Assembly: GCF_023715405.1 (NCBI RefSeq)
Contig: NZ_JAMBOC010000001.1
Coordinates: 124,001-188,000, forward strand
Direction of reading: 5' to 3'
Length of the DNA: 64,000 bases
Origin: Solibacillus isronensis
Lineage (GTDB): Bacteria; Bacillota; Bacilli; Bacillales_A; Planococcaceae
Below, piece by piece: positions 37,566 to 47,284 of this stretch. Position 1 is the stretch's first letter. Each line of letters opens with the position of its first letter. Below the pieces are notes generated by a model. It was given only the letters and a program-made list of their open reading frames with translations. It made no database searches and was not told where the DNA came from. The position numbers and the translations under genes were made by a program.

Positions 37566-38421
37566 ACTTTTAAATTTGGCAACACCATTACCGATTGCAG
37601 AAAATGTTGAGAAACTGATGGATTTTGTTACTGATACGTTTTCTGCTCAATTCCGTTTCATTCAGAACAACGGTGAAGATTTAATGGATTTTGTAACATC
37701 CACATTAACAGCGATTCCACCGTATGTATTTATTTTAATCATTGCTGTACTAGCGTTTTTCGCAACAGGCAAAAAATTCGGTTTAGCCCTCTTTTCAATC
37801 ATTGGTTTACTGTTCATCTTAAACCAAGGCTTATGGGATCAGCTTATGAATACATTTACACTCGTGCTGTTCTCTAGTTTAATCGCGATTGTAATCGGTA
37901 TACCACTTGGAATTCTAATGTCGAAATCAAAAGTAGTAGAAGAAATTTTAAAACCAATTTTAGACTTTATGCAAACAATGCCAGGGTTCGTATATTTAAT
38001 CCCAGCCGTTGCATTTTTCGGGATTGGTGTCGTACCAGGTGTATTTGCTTCAGTTATCTTCGCATTACCACCAACTGTACGTTTTACAAATCTCGGTATC
38101 CGTCAAGTTCCGACTCATTTAATCGAAGCGGCGGACTCTTATGGTAGTACTTTCACTCAAAAATTAGTAAAAGTAGAATTGCCACTTTCAAAATCTACAA
38201 TTATGGCCGGTATTAACCAAACGGTACTTTTATCATTATCGATGGTCGTTATTGCATCGATGATCGGTGCACCTGGTTTAGGTCGAGAAGTATTATCGGC
38301 TCTACAAAGAGCACAAATCGGTAATGGATTTGTTGCGGGGATCAGTCTTGTAATCTTCGCTATTATCGTAGACCGTTTAACACAAAGTTTAAATAAACAA
38401 AAATCAAATGGGGGAAAATAA
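37558..38421 (+). CDS. opuAB: glycine betaine ABC transporter permease OpuAB
   Basis: 287 residues: a hydrophilic N-terminal ~60 residues, then about six membrane helices with the permease EAA loop ([22 protein letters not shown]). The [24 protein letters not shown] core (FFGIGVVPG) is typical of ProW/OpuAB. Its start lies inside opuAA and opuAC starts 2 bp after its stop. Confidence 0.93.
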   Translation: MSKLLNLATPLPIAENVEKLMDFVTDTFSAQFRFIQNNGEDLMDFVTSTLTAIPPYVFILIIAVLAFFATGKKFGLALFSIIGLLFILNQGLWDQLMNTFTLVLFSSLIAIVIGIPLGILMSKSKVVEEILKPILDFMQTMPGFVYLIPAVAFFGIGVVPGVFASVIFALPPTVRFTNLGIRQVPTHLIEAADSYGSTFTQKLVKVELPLSKSTIMAGINQTVLLSLSMVVIASMIGAPGLGREVLSALQRAQIGNGFVAGISLVIFAIIVDRLTQSLNKQKSNGGK

Positions 38422-38422
38422 A

Positions 38423-39310
38423 ATGAAAAAATTAAAATGGATGCCTGCAGCAACAGCAATGAGTGCGGCGCTATTATTAGCTGCGTGTGGAGATGACACA
38501 ACAGAGAAAAAAGAAACGTCATCTAAAGAAGATCTAGGTTCAATCGAATTAGCCTATGTAGAATGGGATTCAGAAGTTGCCTCTACTTATGTAGTGGCAG
38601 AAGTACTGGAAAGTGTCGGCTATAAAGTTGACATTACACCATTGGATAATGCCATCATGTGGGAAGCAGTTTCTAAAGGTGAAGCAGATGCAATGGTATC
38701 TGGCTGGTTACCTGCTACACATGCTTCACAGTATGAAAAATACGGGGCAGATGTAGAAGATTTAGGACCAAACTTACAAGGTGCGAAAATTGGATTAGTT
38801 GTACCAAGTTATATGGAAGCAACATCAATTGCTGATTTATCGACAGAAGCGGCCTCAACAATTACAGGTATTGAAGCGGGTGCAGGTGTAGTTGCAGCTG
38901 CTGAAAGAGCACTTGAAACATATCCAAACCTGGAATCATGGTCATTACAACCATCATCATCGGGTGCGATGACAGTTGCTTTAGAACAAGCGATTAAAAA
39001 TGAGGAAGATATCGTTGTGACAGGCTGGAGCCCACACTGGAAATTTGCCAATTATGATTTAAAATATTTGGAAGATCCTGAAGGCGTATTCGGCGGAGAA
39101 GAAAGCATTCACACATTTGTGCGTCAAAACTTAGAAAAAGAGTCACCTGACGCTTTCAAGATTTTAGATGCCTTTGAATGGACAACAGAAGATATCGAAG
39201 AAGTTATGCTGAACATTTACTCAGGAACAAAACCTGCAGAAGCAGCACAACAATGGGTTGAAGAAAACCAGGATGTTGTAAACAAATGGACAGAAGGTAT
39301 TGAAAAGTAA
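38423..39310 (+). CDS. opuAC: glycine betaine-binding lipoprotein OpuAC
   Basis: 295 residues, lipoprotein signal with lipobox Cys22 (LLLAAC). Conserved aromatic residues that cage the quaternary ammonium group lie in VEWDSEV, SGWLPATH and TGWSPHWKF. Extracellular substrate-binding subunit of OpuA. GGGGGA before ATG 38423 is preferred to an in-frame ATG at 38408. Followed by a strong terminator. Confidence 0.94.
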   Translation: MKKLKWMPAATAMSAALLLAACGDDTTEKKETSSKEDLGSIELAYVEWDSEVASTYVVAEVLESVGYKVDITPLDNAIMWEAVSKGEADAMVSGWLPATHASQYEKYGADVEDLGPNLQGAKIGLVVPSYMEATSIADLSTEAASTITGIEAGAGVVAAAERALETYPNLESWSLQPSSSGAMTVALEQAIKNEEDIVVTGWSPHWKFANYDLKYLEDPEGVFGGEESIHTFVRQNLEKESPDAFKILDAFEWTTEDIEEVMLNIYSGTKPAEAAQQWVEENQDVVNKWTEGIEK

Positions 39311-39323
39311 GCTTAAATAAAAT

Positions 39324-39369
39324 AACGGTGCAAATTTTGAAATTTAAAATTTGCACCGTTTTTTTTTAT
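39324..39369 (+). terminator. terminator of the opuA operon
   Basis: ACGGTGCAAATTTT (39324-39337) and AAAATTTGCACCGT (39346-39359), perfect 14-bp stem, then nine or more T. Confidence 0.93.
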
Positions 39370-39387
39370 CAATTTAAATACGAAATA

Positions 39388-39423
39388 AAAGACTCAAATT
39401 CCACTGACGGAAATGAGTCTTTA
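39388..39423 (-). terminator. terminator of the CofE-like gene (reverse strand)
   Basis: AAAGACTCA (39388-39396) and TGAGTCTTT (39414-39422), inner TTCC/GGAA; the reverse strand continues TTATTT. Confidence 0.75.
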
Positions 39424-39429
39424 TGTTTT

Positions 39430-40620
39430 TTATTTTGTATAGTTATCGAAATACCCTTGGATGTAGATCATTGGTGTTCCTTTATCGCCTGAACCTGAAG
39501 TTAAGTCAGATAATGAACCGATTAAATCTGTCAGCTTACGAGGTGTTGTACCTTGAGCCGCCATATTACCAGTTAAATCTTCTTCCTTGTTGTTAATATA
39601 TTCTTTGATTGCTGATTTTAATTCTTCACCATGCAAGTTAGAGAAATCATTGTCCGCTAAATACTTCAACTTGATTTCGTTCGGAGTACCGTCAAGACCT
39701 GGCGTGTAAGCAGGTGATACAACAGGGTCTGCAAGTTCCCAAATTTGGCCAACTGGATCTTTAAATGCACCGTCACCGTAGATCATTACTTCTACAAGTT
39801 TCCCTGTAGCCGCTAAAATTTTCGCCTGGATGTCATCAACGATTGGTTGGCATTTGTCCGGGAATAATTTCACACTATCTTCTGTCGATTTGTTTGATCC
39901 AAGTAACCCGTAATTAGAGTTAGAACCAGATCCGTTTACAGATTCAGCTAAAATGTTATCAAGACCATAAACTTTTTCTGCTCCAGCAGCTTTTAAAATA
40001 CGTTTTGTACGGAAGCGAGAGTGAATATCGCAAGTTAAAATGCTTTTCGTATAATCTAAAATTGTTTTTGCATTGTTCGAGAAGATGACTTCAACTTCAG
40101 CACCTTGTTCGACGATTAATTCTTTATAATATTCGATGTAGTCTACACCTGTAAATGTATGTTTGTTATAACCGAAATGGCCACGGAATTCAGCTTCTGT
40201 CAGCACATCAGTCCATGGGTTGATACCTTTTTCATCTAGTTCATCCAATGATACTAAATGGTTGCCCACTTCATCAGATGGGTAGCTTAGCATAAGGACG
40301 ATTTTCTTTGTACCTGCTGCAATTCCTTTTAAAATGTTAGAGAAGCGGTTACGCGAAAGAATCGGGAAAATCACACCTACAGTGTCATCACCGAATTTTG
40401 CTTTTACATCAGATGCGATATCTGAAATTTTAGCGTAGTTACCTTGTGCACGTGCAACAACAGATTCTGTCACTGTCACAATATCACGATCCTCAATTTC
40501 ATAGCCTTCTGTCTTTGCAGCATTTAACGCTGTATCAACAACGATTTGAACAATATCGTCCCCTTCATTAATAATTGGGCCACGAAGACCTCGTACAACC
40601 GTTCCTACTACACGTTCCAA
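39430..40620 (-). CDS. CofE-like protein (F420-0:gamma-glutamyl ligase family), orphan
   Basis: 396 residues. The family start is visible (VRGLRGPIINEGDDIVQIVVDTA, then DRDIVTVTESVVARAQGN), and later GYNKHTFTGVDYIEYY and GDGAFKDPVGQIWELADP. True CofE adds glutamate to coenzyme F420-0 with GTP in archaea and actinobacteria. No other F420 genes are present, and most Bacillales do not make F420, so this longer homologue may use another acid and amino acid. It is divergent from a LysR regulator, which may control it. Confidence 0.75.
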   Translation of the reverse strand: MERVVGTVVRGLRGPIINEGDDIVQIVVDTALNAAKTEGYEIEDRDIVTVTESVVARAQGNYAKISDIASDVKAKFGDDTVGVIFPILSRNRFSNILKGIAAGTKKIVLMLSYPSDEVGNHLVSLDELDEKGINPWTDVLTEAEFRGHFGYNKHTFTGVDYIEYYKELIVEQGAEVEVIFSNNAKTILDYTKSILTCDIHSRFRTKRILKAAGAEKVYGLDNILAESVNGSGSNSNYGLLGSNKSTEDSVKLFPDKCQPIVDDIQAKILAATGKLVEVMIYGDGAFKDPVGQIWELADPVVSPAYTPGLDGTPNEIKLKYLADNDFSNLHGEELKSAIKEYINNKEEDLTGNMAAQGTTPRKLTDLIGSLSDLTSGSGDKGTPMIYIQGYFDNYTK

Positions 40621-40724
40621 AATAATCTCTCCTTCAATAGCTGTAAGTTATATTTTAATTGCTTTTGCTTACTGTTAAGCAAAACATAAGTAATCTCACA
40701 ATGTTTACTATAACCTGTTCATGT

Positions 40725-40764
40725 GATATAAGTAAAATTAATATTTCTAATATCAGATATAAGT
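40725..40764. promoter_or_regulatory. direct repeat in the CofE-like/LysR divergent region
   Basis: GATATAAGT occurs at 40725-40733 and 40756-40764, 31 bp apart (about three helical turns). Possible binding sites for the adjacent LysR protein. Confidence 0.45.
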
Positions 40765-40773
40765 GAGGGTTAT

Positions 40774-41667
40774 ATGATAATAAAATTGGAAGCATATCGT
40801 ATTTTCAATGAAGTAAGTCGAAGTAAAAGTTTTTCAAAGGCAGCAACGGCTTTATATATGACACAGCCGGCCGTTAGCCAGTCTATTTCAAAACTTGAGA
40901 AAGAACTTGATACAATTTTATTTAACCGAACGCCAAAAGGGGTAACCTTAACTGAAGAAGGCGAATTGTTACACGAATATGTCAATTCCGCTCTTGGTAT
41001 TTTAGACGCGGGTGAAGAGAAAATCGCAGAATTTAAAAATCTGCGTACAGGCGTTTTACGTATCGGAGTTGGGGATACGATTTCAAGATACTTTTTACTG
41101 CCTTATTTAGAGGCATTCCATATTAAATATCCTGGCATTAAACTAAAGGTTTTAAACGGTACAACGAATGAAATATTAGCTTTTATTAAATCTGGTGAAG
41201 CGGATTTGGGCATATGCAACTTGCCGATTCAAGATCCACAGCTTCAAGTTATCCCTTGTAAGGAAATTCATGATATATTTGTGTGCGGACAAAAATATAA
41301 AAATTTATCAAAGAAGCCAATTCGCCTAGATATGCTCATGAAGCTGCCGTTAATTTTTTTGGAGAAAAAGGCAAACTCTCGTAATTATGTGGAAAACTAT
41401 TTAAAAGAACAGGGCTATACAATTTCACCTGAATTCGAGTTAGGCTCACATGATTTAGTATTGGAATTTGCAAAAATTAATTTAGGTGTCGCAAGTGTAA
41501 CAAAGGAATTTGCGACAGATTACTTGGATAAAGGGCTTTTATATGAAATTGAACTCCAACAACCAATTCCTAAGCGTAATTTAGGGATTGTCCATTTAAA
41601 AAATGTTTCACTTTCAAAAGCAACGAGAAAATTTATCGCTATTGTTGATCCGGGAATCATTCATTAA
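40774..41667 (+). CDS. LysR family transcriptional regulator
   Basis: 297 residues. N-terminal winged helix-turn-helix (~3-62: FNEVSRSKSFSKAATALYMTQ, AVSQSISKLEKEL) and a LysR substrate-binding domain (~90-295). Divergent from the CofE-like gene with a 153-bp gap, the usual arrangement for a regulator and its target. 22 bp separate its stop from dbpA, so it may also be cotranscribed with dbpA. Effector unknown. Confidence 0.88.
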   Translation: MIIKLEAYRIFNEVSRSKSFSKAATALYMTQPAVSQSISKLEKELDTILFNRTPKGVTLTEEGELLHEYVNSALGILDAGEEKIAEFKNLRTGVLRIGVGDTISRYFLLPYLEAFHIKYPGIKLKVLNGTTNEILAFIKSGEADLGICNLPIQDPQLQVIPCKEIHDIFVCGQKYKNLSKKPIRLDMLMKLPLIFLEKKANSRNYVENYLKEQGYTISPEFELGSHDLVLEFAKINLGVASVTKEFATDYLDKGLLYEIELQQPIPKRNLGIVHLKNVSLSKATRKFIAIVDPGIIH

Positions 41668-41689
41668 TAGAAGAAAATGAGGAATAAAT

Positions 41690-43135
41690 ATGACAACTAA
41701 TTTTAACGACTATCCATTATCACCAGAATTACAGGGTGCGCTTAAAGATTTGGATTACAGCACACCGACTGAAGTTCAGCAAAAAGTGCTGCCCCATGCA
41801 TTAAAGGAACAAGATCTAATTGTTAAAGCACAAACAGGAAGCGGAAAAACTGCTGCATTTGCAATCCCGATTTGCGAAAATATTGATTGGATTGAAAACA
41901 AGCCACAAGCACTAGTACTAACACCGACACGTGAATTGGCTGTCCAAGTAAAAGAAGAGTTTACCAATATTGGACGTTACAAACGTATTAAAGCTACCGC
42001 ATTATACGGAAAGCAGCCGTTCCGTTATCAGCAGGACGAATTGAAGCAAAAAACACATATTGCAGTTGGTACTCCGGGACGCGTACTGGATCATATCGAA
42101 AAGGGAACATTGAAGCTTGATAAAATTCGCTATGTTGTCCTTGATGAAGCAGATGAGATGCTAAACATGGGCTTCATCGAGCAAGTTGAAGCGATATTGG
42201 CTCATGTGGAACATCGTGAAGTAACAATGCTGTTTTCAGCGACAGTACCGGATACGATAAAAAAGCTGGCATCCAATTATTTAAAAGACCCGGTTGATAT
42301 CGAAGTACGTTCGGAAGAGGCTGCGCCAAAAATTGAGCATGCGGTTATTGAAGTACAGGACGATGAAAAAACAGCTGCTGTCGAAAAAATTGCGGTTGTG
42401 GAAAATCCGGATACGTGTATTATTTTCTGCCGTACGAAAGATCGTGTCGATGCATTGCACGATTATTTATATGACCGTGAATACAGCGTCGATAAGCTGC
42501 ACGGGGGTATGGACCAGTCAACTCGTCTACTTGTCATGAATGACTATAAGCGCGGTGACTTCCGCTATTTAGTGGCAACAGATGTTGCGGCGCGCGGTAT
42601 TGATATCGAGAACATTTCGTTGGTAATTAACTATGATTTGCCGATGGAAAAGGAAGCATATGTACATCGTACGGGCCGAACAGGACGTGCCGGCAAGGAA
42701 GGGAAGGCTGTTACATTTGTTACCCCGTTTGAACATGACTTCCTGGCAGGGATTGAAGACCTGATCGGATTTTCGATTCCGAAGATGGACTTGCCGACAC
42801 ATGAAGAAGTAGAGGCAAAGGCGGAGGCATTTGACAAAAAAATGCAAAGCCGACCACAAAAGAAAAAACAAAAGAATGCCAAAGTCGATGCAAATATTAC
42901 GAAGCTCTATTTTAATGGCGGTAAGAAGAAAAAGCTGCGTGCTGTTGATTTTGTCGGAACGATTGCAAAAATTCCGGGGATGACCGCTGCAGATATCGGC
43001 ATTATTACGATTCTGGATACCTCTACATTCGTAGAAATTTTAAATGGTAAAGGCAATCTTGTGTTAAAAGCGATGAAAACAACGCCGATTAAGGGCAAGC
43101 AATTGAAAGTACACATCTCGACGAGCAATAACTAA
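41690..43135 (+). CDS. dbpA: DEAD-box RNA helicase DbpA/YxiN type
   Basis: 481 residues. Motif I AQTGSGKT (47-54), Ia PTREL, II DEAD (152-155), III SAT and [10 protein letters not shown]. The C-terminal ~75 residues ([20 protein letters not shown]) form the DbpA RNA-binding domain that recognises hairpin 92 of 23S rRNA. It acts in late 50S assembly. ATG 41690 lies 22 bp after the LysR gene. Confidence 0.92.
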   Translation: MTTNFNDYPLSPELQGALKDLDYSTPTEVQQKVLPHALKEQDLIVKAQTGSGKTAAFAIPICENIDWIENKPQALVLTPTRELAVQVKEEFTNIGRYKRIKATALYGKQPFRYQQDELKQKTHIAVGTPGRVLDHIEKGTLKLDKIRYVVLDEADEMLNMGFIEQVEAILAHVEHREVTMLFSATVPDTIKKLASNYLKDPVDIEVRSEEAAPKIEHAVIEVQDDEKTAAVEKIAVVENPDTCIIFCRTKDRVDALHDYLYDREYSVDKLHGGMDQSTRLLVMNDYKRGDFRYLVATDVAARGIDIENISLVINYDLPMEKEAYVHRTGRTGRAGKEGKAVTFVTPFEHDFLAGIEDLIGFSIPKMDLPTHEEVEAKAEAFDKKMQSRPQKKKQKNAKVDANITKLYFNGGKKKKLRAVDFVGTIAKIPGMTAADIGIITILDTSTFVEILNGKGNLVLKAMKTTPIKGKQLKVHISTSNN

Positions 43136-43136
43136 T

Positions 43137-43176
43137 AAAAAGTCGTATTGAACAGATAACGTTCAATACGACTTTT
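43137..43176. terminator. bidirectional terminator between dbpA and the TetR gene
   Basis: AAAAGTCGTATTGAA and TTCAATACGACTTTT, perfect 15-bp stem with T-runs on both strands. Confidence 0.92.
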
Positions 43177-43200
43177 ATTGTTGAAAGAATCAGATGTAAG

Positions 43201-44094
43201 TTACTTCTTGTCCCCGTTTTTGATAAAGTACCATAATAAATTTGCAAGTTCGACATTTTCCCCGGCATGCGGTGTGTTTGCAAAAGCTTCACGGAAAGGT
43301 TTAAGCAAAGTTTCGATAACAGCAAGACGTAACTCATTACGCTGCAGTTCATCCAGAATACTTTCAGTGAATTGAGCCCCTACCTCATTGTCAGTATCCA
43401 GTTTTAACTGGTCAAGGAACCCTTGGACCTTTTCGATTAAATCGTTCTTTGTAATCGACTGGTAAATTTTTTTCTCTTCGACAAGTTGAAGGGCATCCTG
43501 TGTAATGAGGATTTCACCATTTTCCAACATAATTGGATAAATTGCTTTAACGTTCCGTAATGCAATTCGCAAAATTTTCTTTTGGTCGATCATTTCACTG
43601 TAGAAGAGACGGTGGGAATAGGTTAAATGGTGAACCATCGCAAAATATAAAATGGCAAGCTCAAGAGAATAAGGGCGGACTTCCTCGCCAAAAATATCTG
43701 TAAAACGATTGGATACCCACTCGATTTCCAATTGGCGATAGCGTTCCAATAATTGACGGAGCTCCTTGTCATTTGATTGAAAGATATTTTCGAACACGGA
43801 TACTAAGTTTTGCTTTTTATTAATTTGCATAAGAACGAGAATTTGTTCCAATAATAAGTTTTCATCGGTAATATCTTGATTTAGCAGCATTTCGTGGCGT
43901 AATAAGCTTGCTTCGTATCGGGTCTGTTCCATAATCGATATAAAACATTCCACTTTAGATGAGAAATAATTATAAAATGTCCCTTTTGAAATAAGCGCTT
44001 TGTCTAAAATGTCCTGTATTGATGTTTCATGAAAGCCCTTTTCGATAAAAAGCTGCAATGCACTATCAAGTACCTGTCTTTTTCGTTGATTCAT
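43201..44094 (-). CDS. TetR/AcrR family transcriptional regulator
   Basis: 297 residues, longer than the common ~190. N-terminal TetR helix-turn-helix (~4-50: DSALQLFIEKGFHETSIQDI, SKGTFYNYFSSKVE). The C-terminal ligand domain is extended by ~100 residues I cannot assign. GGAGG (44101-44105, reverse) 6 nt before ATG 44094 gives the start. Divergent from an MFS exporter, so it probably represses it. Confidence 0.88.
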   Translation of the reverse strand: MNQRKRQVLDSALQLFIEKGFHETSIQDILDKALISKGTFYNYFSSKVECFISIMEQTRYEASLLRHEMLLNQDITDENLLLEQILVLMQINKKQNLVSVFENIFQSNDKELRQLLERYRQLEIEWVSNRFTDIFGEEVRPYSLELAILYFAMVHHLTYSHRLFYSEMIDQKKILRIALRNVKAIYPIMLENGEILITQDALQLVEEKKIYQSITKNDLIEKVQGFLDQLKLDTDNEVGAQFTESILDELQRNELRLAVIETLLKPFREAFANTPHAGENVELANLLWYFIKNGDKK

Positions 44095-44166
44095 GAACTT
44101 CCTCCATAACAATTAAAACGATTTGCTGTGCATATAACGTAATAAAAGTGAGTTTTTTTTGTACTG

Positions 44167-44283
44167 TATACTCTAAATTGTACTCTCATTCTACTGTTTA
44201 AAGCGCGTATTCGCAATGTTTTTAGACTGCGAGTATAAAATTGTTGAATTAAATGGACTCTGAGTATAAAATAGTTCGAGTAC
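44167..44283. promoter_or_regulatory. TetR/MFS divergent control region with GAGTA repeats
   Basis: GAGTATAAAAT occurs twice (44231-44241, 44262-44272; 31 bp apart) and GAGTAC at 44278-44283. TATACTC (44167-44173) and GTACTC (44180-44185) are the same motif on the other strand. The MFS promoter TTGAAT (44244-44249), 17 bp, TAAAAT (44267-44272) overlaps the second repeat, so the repeats look like operator sites. Confidence 0.6.
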
Positions 44284-44325
44284 AGAAATAGGAAGATTAA
44301 AAGATTGAGGAAGGGAAATAAAATT

Positions 44326-45849
44326 ATGGAACAGACACATGATGTAAAAACATTTAAAAAACCCCCGTATTTAATGATAGCCGTATTATTTGTCGGGGCG
44401 TTTGTAGCATTTTTAAATAACACATTATTAAACGTAGCTTTACCGTCTATTATGACTGCTTTTGATATTAAAGATTATTCGACAGTACAATGGTTAGCGA
44501 CAGGCTATATGCTTGTAAGTGGGGTATTGGTTCCTGCTTCGGCGTACTTAATTACAAAATTCAGAACACGACCTTTATTCATTATATCAATGACGATTTT
44601 CGTTATTGGTACGGCATTGGCCTCATTTGCACCTAGCTTCAGTTTTTTATTGGCAGGTCGTATGATTCAGGCTGCTGGTGCAGCAACAATGGCACCGGTT
44701 TTAATGAACGTAATGCTTATTAGCTTCCCTGTTGAAAAACGCGGGCAGGCAATGGGGATGTTCGGGTTAGTTATGGTACTGGCACCAGCAATTGGACCAA
44801 CACTATCTGGGTATATTGTGGAACATTACGACTGGAGCGTTCTTTTCAAAATGATTCTTCCAATTGCCGTTTTATCACTTTTACTGGCAGTTTGGAAACT
44901 GGAAGATGTCCTTCCAAACCGAGATGCTAAAATCGATATACTTTCAATTGGATTGTCTACAATCGGTTTTGGCGGATTATTATACGGCTTCAGTACAGCT
45001 AGTTCAGCTGGCTGGTCAGCAGTAGAAGTTTGGGGAACAATTACTGTAGGGGCAATTGGTTTAGCATGGTTTATCATTCGCCAATTCCGTTTAGAGCAGC
45101 CGTTGCTAGATTTACGTATTTACACATACCCTTCATACGCATTAGCTTCTGTCGTATCAATGGTATTATCAGTAGCGATGTTCTCAGGGATGATTTTAAC
45201 ACCTGCTTATGTGCAGAATGTTCGCGGAATCGAACCGTTTGAAGCAGGATTAATGATGTTGCCAGGTGCAATTGTAATGGGGATTATGTCGCCAATTACA
45301 GGGAAATTATTCGACCGGTTTGGGCCACGTATTTTGGCTGTTATCGGCTTAACGATTACAACATTAGCAACTGTTGGATTAGGTTATCTTGAAGCTGATT
45401 CATCTTACTTATTTATTATTTCAGTTTATACAATTCGTATGTTTGGTATTTCCATGGTTATGATGCCGATTATGACAAACGGTTTAAATGCTTTGCCGAA
45501 CCGTTTAAATCCGCACGGTACAGCGATGAACAATACTGCTCAGCAAGTAGCAGGTGCAATTGGTACAGCTGTTTTAGTAACAGTTTTCAACTCGCATACA
45601 AAAACACGTGCAGCAGAAATTGCAGCAGATATGCAAGCGAATGCTTCATCTGCAGTACAACCGACTGCTGAGCAAATCGCCCAAGCCCAAGCACAAGTAA
45701 TGCAACAGGCCATGCTGGACGGAATTACGTACAGTTTCTTCGTAGCAGCAGGGATTACAGTGGTAGCATTAGTGTTAGCTTTATTTATTAAACGCGTTGA
45801 TGTGACGAAACGTGAAGATTATACGGGACCAGTTCCTGAAAAGAAATAA
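44326..45849 (+). CDS. MFS drug exporter, DHA2 (EmrB/QacA) family
   Basis: 507 residues, 14 predicted membrane helices. Motif near helix 1 LLNVALPSIMTAF, QWLATGYMLVSGVLVP in helix 2, motif C in helix 5 (GLVMVLAPAIGPTLSGYI). A proton-driven multidrug exporter similar to B. subtilis LmrB; the drug is not predictable. ATG 44326 with AGGAAGGG upstream; an in-frame TTG at 44305 is rejected. Confidence 0.9.
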   Translation: MEQTHDVKTFKKPPYLMIAVLFVGAFVAFLNNTLLNVALPSIMTAFDIKDYSTVQWLATGYMLVSGVLVPASAYLITKFRTRPLFIISMTIFVIGTALASFAPSFSFLLAGRMIQAAGAATMAPVLMNVMLISFPVEKRGQAMGMFGLVMVLAPAIGPTLSGYIVEHYDWSVLFKMILPIAVLSLLLAVWKLEDVLPNRDAKIDILSIGLSTIGFGGLLYGFSTASSAGWSAVEVWGTITVGAIGLAWFIIRQFRLEQPLLDLRIYTYPSYALASVVSMVLSVAMFSGMILTPAYVQNVRGIEPFEAGLMMLPGAIVMGIMSPITGKLFDRFGPRILAVIGLTITTLATVGLGYLEADSSYLFIISVYTIRMFGISMVMMPIMTNGLNALPNRLNPHGTAMNNTAQQVAGAIGTAVLVTVFNSHTKTRAAEIAADMQANASSAVQPTAEQIAQAQAQVMQQAMLDGITYSFFVAAGITVVALVLALFIKRVDVTKREDYTGPVPEKK

Positions 45850-45859
45850 AATGATTGTA

Positions 45860-45892
45860 ACGGCAGGTGTTTTCTATTCCTGCCGTTTTTTT
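45860..45892 (+). terminator. terminator after the MFS exporter
   Basis: ACGGCAGG (45860-45867) pairs with CCTGCCGT (45879-45886), then T6. Confidence 0.9.
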
Positions 45893-45945
45893 ATTTGTTA
45901 TACTTGGGTAAAGTAAAGTACGCTGTATAAAAAGGAGTTCGAAAA

Positions 45946-46317
45946 ATGATTGAACAATTAGGGCAAGTCATGTTGTATGTAGAAGACCAGGAACAGTCAA
46001 AAAAGTTTTGGACTGAAAAATTAGGATTTACTGTAATTTCCGACATCAATAACGGCATGCGAATTATTACGGTTGCACCAAAAGATGAAGCGCAAACAAG
46101 CATTGTATTGCATGATAAAAAGAAAATAGAAGAAATGTCTCCAGAATTGAATTTATCTACGCCTTCATTAATGTTTTATGCACAAAATTTAGAGGAACTG
46201 TATGAAGATTTTAAAGCAAAGGGAATTACGGTTGGGGAGTTTATGAAGATGCCTTTCGGGAAAGTGTTCAACTTTGCCGATGATGAGGAAAATTATTTTG
46301 CAGTAATGGAAAAATAA
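45946..46317 (+). CDS. VOC (glyoxalase/bleomycin-resistance) superfamily protein
   Basis: 123 residues, a beta-alpha-beta-beta-beta repeat. QVMLYVEDQEQSKKFWTEKLGF is the classic first module and VGEFMKMPFGKVFNFADDEENYFAVME the C-terminal strand with a late Glu. Metal-dependent fold shared by glyoxalases, dioxygenases and drug-binding proteins; no activity can be assigned. AAAGGAG precedes the ATG. Convergent with rnhC. Confidence 0.85.
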   Translation: MIEQLGQVMLYVEDQEQSKKFWTEKLGFTVISDINNGMRIITVAPKDEAQTSIVLHDKKKIEEMSPELNLSTPSLMFYAQNLEELYEDFKAKGITVGEFMKMPFGKVFNFADDEENYFAVMEK

Positions 46318-46354
46318 AAAAGGAGCTGTGCCAATAATGGCGGCAGCTCCTTTT
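46318..46354. terminator. bidirectional terminator between VOC gene and rnhC
   Basis: AAAAGGAGCTG and CAGCTCCTTTT, 11-bp stem, with GCC/GGC inside. Confidence 0.88.
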
Positions 46355-47284
46355 CTATTTTCTCTTTTGCAGAAGTTTGCGTGCTTTTTCGGTATTGGCA
46401 AAATGCCATTTCGTCATGGAACGAAGTGTCTCTTCGCCATGCTTTCGCCAAATTTTAGCGGCCATTTCATCGACTTTGCCGCTCGCTCCTTTTTGAAGAG
46501 GGAACCCTGTCACTTTTGCAAGACGATCCATTTCTTTAAGAAATGCATAACGTGCCAATATCGAGGCAGTAGCAACAGCTACATGCAGATTTTCGGCTTT
46601 AGTCGAGAACAGAACATTTTGGCGGACAATTTCTTTTTCATTTTTAATGTGATTATAGTAAATTCCGCGCTCTGCAAACTGGTCGATTAAAATATATTGC
46701 GGGGCTTCGGGTGCTATTTTTGTCAATACATGCTTTAATGCCTGATTGTGCAGCAGCGCTTTTATTTTTCCCTGCGAGTACCCGCGTGCCTGAATTGCAT
46801 TGTATTTATCATTGCGCAGCGTCAAAATACTGTGAACGCACACCTTCATTAAATCCGGAGCAATTTGTCGCATATAGTCATCAGTCAATTGTTTGGAATC
46901 CTTCACACCTAGTTCCTGGACGAGCGCTATTTTATCTGCGGGTACATAGACAGCAGCTACAGTTACAGGACCAAAGTAATCGCCTGTTCCGGTTTCATCT
47001 GAACCTAATACAGATAATGTTGCAAAATTGTCCGGGAGTGTATCACCTTTCGTGGAGGCAACTTTAGCCGTTGGAGCACCAGTTTGCCCCCAGCGTGCTG
47101 CTTCACGTTCTGCACCAGCCCCTTGAAACATAACTTTTCCTGATTTATATGCAGTAATAGCTGTATCGGCAAGTTTTACCGCAAAAATAACACCAGGAGC
47201 CTTTCGTTCAATAAGAGCATCTTTATAGAAATGTTGAATTGATTGCTGTTGTTCAGCACTGCAAAGTAAAACGATATTTGTCAT
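46355..47284 (-). CDS. rnhC: ribonuclease HIII
   Basis: 309 residues. N-terminal TBP-like substrate-binding domain (~1-85) and the RNase H core with the DEDD site: D and E in GSDETGTGDYFGP, D in ILIDQFAERG. Degrades RNA in RNA-DNA hybrids. The frame runs upstream to 47461, but the family start MTNIVLLCS and GAAAGGA before it fix ATG 47284. It is divergent from zapA as in the B. subtilis ysgB-yshA neighbourhood. Confidence 0.94.
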   Translation of the reverse strand: MTNIVLLCSAEQQQSIQHFYKDALIERKAPGVIFAVKLADTAITAYKSGKVMFQGAGAEREAARWGQTGAPTAKVASTKGDTLPDNFATLSVLGSDETGTGDYFGPVTVAAVYVPADKIALVQELGVKDSKQLTDDYMRQIAPDLMKVCVHSILTLRNDKYNAIQARGYSQGKIKALLHNQALKHVLTKIAPEAPQYILIDQFAERGIYYNHIKNEKEIVRQNVLFSTKAENLHVAVATASILARYAFLKEMDRLAKVTGFPLQKGASGKVDEMAAKIWRKHGEETLRSMTKWHFANTEKARKLLQKRK

